Source: Baffinella frigidus
Lineage: Eukaryota; Cryptophyceae; Cryptomonadales; Baffinellaceae
Reading direction: 5' to 3'
Length of the DNA: 12,456 nt
Assembly: GCA_026770585.1 (NCBI GenBank)
Contig: MU646654.1
Coordinates: 369,692-382,147 of the forward strand
In this document: positions 9,370 through 12,456 of the stretch, piece by piece
Position numbering within the stretch: the first letter of the stretch is position 1
Layout: each line of letters opens with the position of its first letter
Program-made: the position numbers and the translations under genes
The notes under the pieces: model-generated
Seen by the model: the letters and a program-made list of their open reading frames with translations, nothing else
What the model was told of the DNA's origin: nothing
The model's database searches: none

Positions 9370-9408
9370 GGTGGTGTGCAGACCTCGGGGAAAGGTCTTC
9401 ACACCACC
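9370..9408. repeat. Hairpin inside unit 2 of the C-terminal array
   Basis: GGTGGTGTG.C.AGACCT, a 7-base loop CGGGGAA, then AGGTCT.T.CACACCACC: 15 paired bases with one internal mismatch. Confidence 0.85.
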
Positions 9409-9434
9409 ACGTGGGCCTATCCTAGGCCAGATCA

Positions 9435-9499
9435 CTAGGCCTTCTTCTTCTTCTTCCTGGCGTACTTGGCCTTGCCCTTGCGGGCGGAGGTGGCCGTAG
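9435..9499 (-). pseudogene. Alternative copy of the homeobox protein C-terminus
   Basis: Minus strand reads HTTATSARKGKAKYARKKKK then KA and TAG. It matches the end of the terminal exon but continues as a Lys-rich tail where that exon has TAA. No AG acceptor lies at its start. It may be the ancestral C-terminus, an alternative one, or an echo. Confidence 0.65.
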
Positions 9500-9589
9500 T
9501 GTGAAGAACTCCCCAAAAGCGGGCCTATCTCAGGCTCGTCCTCACTCGTAGTGCGGGGATGGGCCCACCTCGGGGGCCCTCCGTAGGGC

Positions 9590-9665
9590 TTACTTGGCCT
9601 TGCCCTTGCGGGCGGAGGTGGCCGTGGTATGCGGGCGCCAGTACCGCTTCCTCACGTTCACGAAC
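9590..9665 (-). CDS. Homeobox terminal exon (recognition helix and C-terminus)
   Basis: Acceptor CAG|G, completing the Trp codon, then FVNVRKRYWRPHTTATSARK, GKAK and TAA. It is chosen over the two copies to the right because it is the only one that continues past WRPH in frame to a stop. Confidence 0.85.
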
Positions 9666-12194
9666 CTGCGGGGTTGGGGTTGGGGTTCAGGGATTTTCCC
9701 GGGGGGGGGGGTAGTGGGGTTTCACGTTGCCGAAACTGCTCGCGCGATACTGGGTTTGGAGATTAGGGTTGGGGTTGAGGGTTTGGTGTTTGGGGGTTGG
9801 GGGTTGGGGGTCAAGGTGGGGTGTAGGTGTGCGGGCGCCAGTACCGCTTCCGCTCGTTCACGAACCTGCCCACGTGATACACCGGTTATTCTCCAACACG
9901 TCAACGCTCAACGCTCAACGCTCAACGCGAAAACCTCGCCTCTAAACCCTCAACACTAAACGCCTAACAGTACCGCTTCCGCACGTTCACGAACCTAAGG
10001 GGTTGAGGTTTTGGGTCGAGGTTTTAGGGGTGGGTCCGTTTTCGGCTGTCCGGTCCCAAACTGATTGACGTCGGTCCATCTGAAGTCAAAGATAATTAAG
10101 TTCCATCAGAAATGAGGCGTTCTCTCCCAAGTGGATGATGACTCTCAGTATGAATAATAGAAAAGCCCTGGGCAAAAACTGCCTTCTAGCCCCCCCGCGT
10201 ACCACGCGAGGCCAGAAAAGGACTATTTGTAGATAGTGTTGTAGTGTCACGGCCTAAGTTTGTACTGGAATTGGTAGATTTAGTTTGAGTAACGTGACCT
10301 CCCCACCGAACCTACAACATTTAGGAAGCAGCAGGTTTTTTAAATAGTCCTTTTTTCAGCCTCCAGTGGTCGTGTGTACCAGTTGGAGCCTGGGGTGTCG
10401 GAGAGATTTAGGGTGTAGGGTGTAAGGTGTAGGGGCTAGGGCGAAAAAGAACAATTAAGGTCGTATGGAGGGTGGTACGTGTGTGCAACATTTGGAGACT
10501 TGGGTATCGAAAATGTTGGCCCCGAGTGCCAGCTCCGCCTCTCTCCCGGTCGCCCCATCTCAGATCTCAGAGGGAAACGGTTTTGATTTAAAACTTTCTG
10601 GCAATGAAATTTACTACACATAAAGAGTTTTACTAGTAATATGAAAGCAATCGTGTAGTAATTTTCATTGCATCCAATTGTTTTAAATTGAAACCGTTTG
10701 TGCATCAGATCGCCGCACAACCCTTCCTACGGCAAGCCTATTCCTAGGCACCTAGCCCCCCCTACGAGTGATGTGTGTCCTTGGTCACCAAAAGTCTCCA
10801 CGTGTAGACTTTTGACAACTAGGGACGTTGAGCGCCGAACGGCTCCAATTCCTTTTCGAAGGTCTGGCGTGGTAGGGTGTACCAGTTGGAGACTTGGGTG
10901 TCGGAGATGTTGGCCCGAAGCGCCAGTTCCGCCTTCTGCCTGCAAAGGAGAGAGAAAGAGCCCTTTATCACCTTATGTTTTCGAGTTGCCTCTTCATTAC
11001 GAAATGTCTCTCGTTTTCTTGTGACCAAGGTGCCCTCGTACAAAGGGGAGCAGATGAGGGCACGCCCTGAGAGGGAGGGAGAGAGAGAGAGACAGACAGA
11101 AAGATAGAGAGGGAGCGAAAGAGAGAGAGCCCTCTCAACACCAACACGACCGCCGTCGAGGGCAAACGGTGCGTAGTTAGTAAGTTGATCACTATCCAGT
11201 AAGCCGAGGACATGTTTACAGGTACTCAGAGGTTAATAAAGAAGAAGAAGAAGAAGAACACGGCCGCCACGTATGCATTGTGAGAGAGACCTTACCAGCA
11301 CCAGGGCCGCATTCTGCCAGTGAGAGATAGCGAGAGAGAGAGACCTTCACCACCGTCAACACGGCCGCCAAGTTCATAGGGCAAAGCCCCGAATTTAGGG
11401 TAGTTACGCCTACGGTATTGGCTACGGAAGGAGGTTGAGAGGCACCTCTCGTTCGGGTACGGGTGCTCGGTGTTGTCGCTGAACCACGCCTGTGTTGGGG
11501 TTTCGGGTGCAGGGTTTAGGTTTAGGGTTTGGACTACCACCAACCCTCACAGCCTGGGCAAATCGTCGAATTTGAGGCCACGTGTTTCCCTGGGAGGCCA
11601 CCGGATTCCGGCGTCCGTGGAGCCATTTTGCCTTGAAATTGAAAATCGAAAATCGTCGATTTGCCCAGCCCGTGAGGGTTGGTGGTAGAGAGGCCGACGA
11701 GTACGCACGAAGGCAACCCAGCAGCGTTTGGGTTTTAGTTTGGCATCCAATAACACTCGGTCGGGTTCGGGCGCTCGGTGGTATCGCTCACGCCTGTGTT
11801 AGGCTTCAGGATTTCAAGGAAGCTCACGCCAAAATCCTACACCACACACCCTACGGAAGCCCGAGCAAAACCCGCCGTTTGCCTCTCGGTTGGGTACGGG
11901 TGCTTGGTGTTGTCGCTGGACCACGCCTGGTTTCGGGTTTCGGGTTTCGGGTTTGGGGGTTAGGGTTTAGGATTTGGGGGTTCGGGTTTGGGGTTTGGGG
12001 TTTGGGGTTTAAGGTTCGGGGGTTAGGGTTTGGGGTTTGGGGTTTAGGGTTTGGGGTTTGGGGTTTGGGGTTTGGGGTTTGGGGTTTGGGGTTTACGGTT
12101 TACAGTTTAGGGTTTACGGTTTAGGGTTGGCCTCGAGGATAGCCCTAAGGCTATGGTACCTCGTAGATCGCGCGGGCGATCTCTGGGAGGTTGT
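9590..12194 (-). CDS. TALE-class homeodomain protein, 3' part, four exons
   Basis: Proposed minus-strand join: 12194-12160, 11489-11446, 10939-10883, 9665-9590. Spliced, it gives most of a homeodomain: NLPEIARAIYE (helix 1), AWFSDNTEHPYPNER (end of helix 1 and the PYP three-residue loop extension that defines TALE), QKAELALRANISDTQVSN (helices 2 and 3), and WFVNVRKRYWRP (recognition helix). The invariant W48, F49, N51 and R53 are all present, and residue 50 is small and hydrophobic as in TALE proteins. Junction phases agree at each step (0, 2, 2). A short basic tail HTTATSARKGKAK and TAA follow. It is probably a nuclear DNA-binding regulator; algal TALE proteins of the KNOX/BELL group act in zygote programmes, but subgroup cannot be assigned without the N-terminal exons beyond the window. 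Every exon has decayed copies nearby. Confidence 0.87.
9668..9826 (-). repeat. G-rich (plus strand) telomere-like tract
   Basis: GGGTTGGGGTTTGG and TTAGGGTT variants; C-rich on the sense strand of the homeobox gene. It contains a ten-base G run near 9703. Confidence 0.8.
9829..9865 (-). pseudogene. Copy of the homeobox terminal exon start (echo 1)
   Basis: Acceptor CAG|G, FVNERKRYWRPH, then loss of similarity with no donor. E replaces V at homeodomain residue 52. Confidence 0.85.
9895..9930 (+). repeat. CAACGCT heptamer repeats
   Basis: Four units of a 7-bp motif, TCAACGC, unrelated in sequence to CCCTAAA but of the same period. Confidence 0.75.
9968..9994 (-). pseudogene. Copy of the homeobox terminal exon start (echo 2)
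   Basis: Acceptor TAG|G, FVNVRKRY, then TGT TAG: the copy ends one residue short of the Trp. Confidence 0.82.
10197..10380. mobile_element. MITE-like element, family E
   Basis: About 184 bp with imperfect terminal inverted repeats of roughly 28 bp: left CCACGCGAGGCCAGAAAAGG + ACTATTT, right reverse complement CCACTGGAGGCTGAAAAAAG + GACTATTT. The interior is AT-rich and non-coding. Confidence 0.75.
10379..10407 (-). pseudogene. Copy of homeobox helix 2/3 exon, 3' end (echo 1)
   Basis: CGACACCCCAGGCTCCAACTG|GTACAC (split CGACACCCCAGG, CTCCAACTG) matches the SDTQVSNW end with its donor; inserted bases disturb the frame. It directly abuts TTTAGGG-type repeat on one side and element E on the other. 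Confidence 0.78.
10491..10540 (-). pseudogene. Copy of homeobox helix 2/3 exon (echo 2)
   Basis: EAELALGANIFDTQVSK; the Trp codon and donor are destroyed (AAATGTTGC for AACTG|GTA). Confidence 0.85.
10575..10699. mobile_element. MITE-like element, family D
   Basis: A 125-bp AT-rich element with long inverted ends (AAACGGTTTTGATTTAAAAC ... CAATGAAA.TTACTACAC) matching over about 45 bp with some mismatches. It sits between the helix 2/3 exon and its copies. Confidence 0.88.
10790..10813. repeat. Small inverted repeat AAAAGTCT..AGACTTTT
   Basis: Eight paired bases around CCACGTGT, in the 5' part of the homeobox intron that follows the helix 2/3 exon. Confidence 0.6.
10883..10939 (-). CDS. Homeobox exon: helices 2 and 3
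   Basis: Acceptor CAG|G, then QKAELALRANISDTQVSN and the TG of Trp before GTACAC. Phases match both neighbours, and it is the only one of three related segments that is intact. Confidence 0.88.
11060..11370. repeat. GA-rich microsatellites with AACACGGCCGCCA motifs
   Basis: GAGAGAGAGAGAGACAGACAG near 11079 (split here only for length), a GAA run near 11240, and AGAGAGAGAGACCTTCACC near 11332, with three nearby ACGGCCGCC / ACGACCGCC words. This suggests a degenerate tandem duplication of one module. No coding sense was found. Confidence 0.7.
11446..11489 (-). CDS. Homeobox exon: end of helix 1 and TALE loop
   Basis: Acceptor CAG|GCG, AWFSDNTEHPYPNE and AG of Arg before GTGCCT. It carries the PYP signature of the three-residue loop extension. 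It is intact with a GT donor, unlike the two copies to its right. Confidence 0.86.
11500..11533 (-). repeat. TTTAGGG (plus) tract
   Basis: Short GGGTTTAGGTTTAGGG stretch between the exon acceptor and element G. Confidence 0.7.
11534..11688. mobile_element. MITE-like element, family G
   Basis: A 155-bp element with terminal inverted repeats of nearly 40 bp (CTACCACCAACCCTCAC..., CTGGGCAAATCG), only a few mismatches. It lies between the TALE-loop exon and its first copy. Confidence 0.9.
11755..11793 (-). pseudogene. Copy of the TALE-loop exon (echo 1)
   Basis: Acceptor CAG|GCGTG retained; GTTC is deleted after it, producing TGA and a frameshift; the rest (CACCGAGCGCCCGAACCCGA) is recognisable. 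Confidence 0.82.
11883..11926 (-). pseudogene. Copy of the TALE-loop exon (echo 2), same length, GC donor
   Basis: CAG|GCG, AWSSDNTKHPYPTE and AG, then GCAAAC. Exactly 44 bp like the chosen exon and open in frame, with the more canonical PYPTE. The aromatic F after W is S and the donor is GC, so it is a possible alternative exon but more likely an echo. Confidence 0.72.
11930..12127 (-). repeat. TTTGGGG/TTTAGGG array (C-rich on the homeobox sense strand)
   Basis: Nearly 200 bp of TTTCGGG, TTTGGGG and TTTAGGG units, ending in TTTACGG variants. The long open frame across it (11582-12124 plus) is repeat-derived. Confidence 0.92.
12160..12194 (-). CDS. Homeobox helix 1 exon, first copy
   Basis: Thirty-five bases after AG (TTGAG|AC): NLPEIARAIYE ending GAG|GTACC, phase 0. 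It resembles TALE helix 1 (LPxxARxIL/YxxWF). The acceptor is weak, with no polypyrimidine tract, so the exon's left limit is uncertain. Confidence 0.72.
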
Positions 12195-12306
12195 CTCAAG
12201 AATCGCCATACAGGTTATTATTACCTTCAATAAACCGCAACGATGTACCGGTTATGCAACCTCGAGGAGTACAGGTTATGGCACCTAAATCCTAAGGTTA
12301 TGGTAC

Positions 12307-12341
12307 CTCGAGGATCGCGCGGGTGGTCTCCGGGAGGTTGT
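12307..12341 (-). CDS. Homeobox helix 1 exon, second copy (alternative)
   Basis: Same 35-bp length and splice contexts, reading NLPETTRAILE. Both copies are open; which one is used, or whether they are alternatives, cannot be told. A third copy begins at 12440 and is cut by the window end. Confidence 0.55.
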
Positions 12342-12456
12342 CTCAAGAATCGCCAAACAGGTTATTACCGCTACGATGTACAGGTTATGCGACCTCGAGG
12401 AGTACAGGTTACGGTACCTAAATCCTAAGGTTATGGTACCTCGAGGATCGCGCGGG

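Larger units (their letters stand above)
9221..9640 (-). repeat. Tandem array carrying the homeobox C-terminal exon
   Basis: TTGGCCTTGCCCTTGCGGGC or a degenerate form begins units at 9221, 9349, 9466 and 9594 (spacings 128, 117, 128). Units 1 and 3 agree almost perfectly over the AGTGTGAAGAACTC and AAAAGCGGGCCTATCTCAGG parts. On the minus strand each unit encodes TATSARKGKAK or a decayed form. Confidence 0.9.
12149..12456 (-). repeat. Tandem array carrying the homeobox helix 1 exon, runs off the window
   Basis: Units start at 12149, 12296 and 12429 (spacings 147 and 133). Each holds GG(T/C)TATGGTACCTCG, the helix 1 exon, TCAAGAATCGCC, CAGGTTATTA and CGATGTAC. Within each unit a shorter echo of the exon donor (CTCGAG|GTTGCATAACC or GTCGCATAACC) also appears. 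Confidence 0.92.

Noticed and set aside
11582-12124. Plus-strand open frame of 180 codons with [13 protein letters not shown] repeats
   Set aside because: It is generated by the TTTGGGG array and part of MITE family G; a repeat artefact.

Overview
The window is nuclear DNA of a eukaryote, most likely a photosynthetic protist or alga. The evidence is many short exons separated by GT..AG introns, a dihydrolipoyl dehydrogenase (E3) of the plastid/cyanobacterial type, a TALE-class homeodomain, and introns full of the plant-type telomeric heptamer CCCTAAA and its variants. A green alga of the prasinophyte grade is a plausible but weak guess; the sequence does not settle the lineage.

Layout. Positions 1-7526 (+) hold the 3' part of a dihydrolipoyl dehydrogenase gene. 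Ten exons are recognisable: 1-78, 1023-1130, 2497-2538, 2798-2869, 3227-3268, 4359-4433, 5235-5306, 6318-6380, 6804-6905 and 7452-7526. Every junction is phase 0. Together they encode the C-terminal half of the enzyme, including the second FAD-contacting motif and the dimer-interface HTHPTLCE motif, and end in TGA. Positions 7527-9589 are intergenic and packed with short palindromic (MITE-like) elements. Positions 9590-12456 (-) hold the 3' part of a convergent gene whose four recognisable exons (12194-12160, 11489-11446, 10939-10883, 9665-9590) splice into a nearly complete TALE homeodomain followed by a short basic tail. The rest of that gene lies beyond the right edge.

The striking property of the window is that nearly every exon of both genes has one or more partial, decayed copies (called exon echoes here) in the neighbouring intron or flank. 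They usually keep one original splice junction and a stretch of recognisable codons, then break off into heptamer repeat. One exon occurs four times in tandem at about 250-280 bp spacing, and three of those copies share one breakpoint. The homeobox exons show the same pattern in three or four copies each. The introns look built by repeated local tandem duplication that includes exon ends, followed by decay, heptamer expansion and insertion of at least six families of terminal-inverted-repeat elements. The two genes have unrelated products and share no evident pathway; they share the process that shapes their introns. No RNA gene, CRISPR array or prokaryotic feature was seen.
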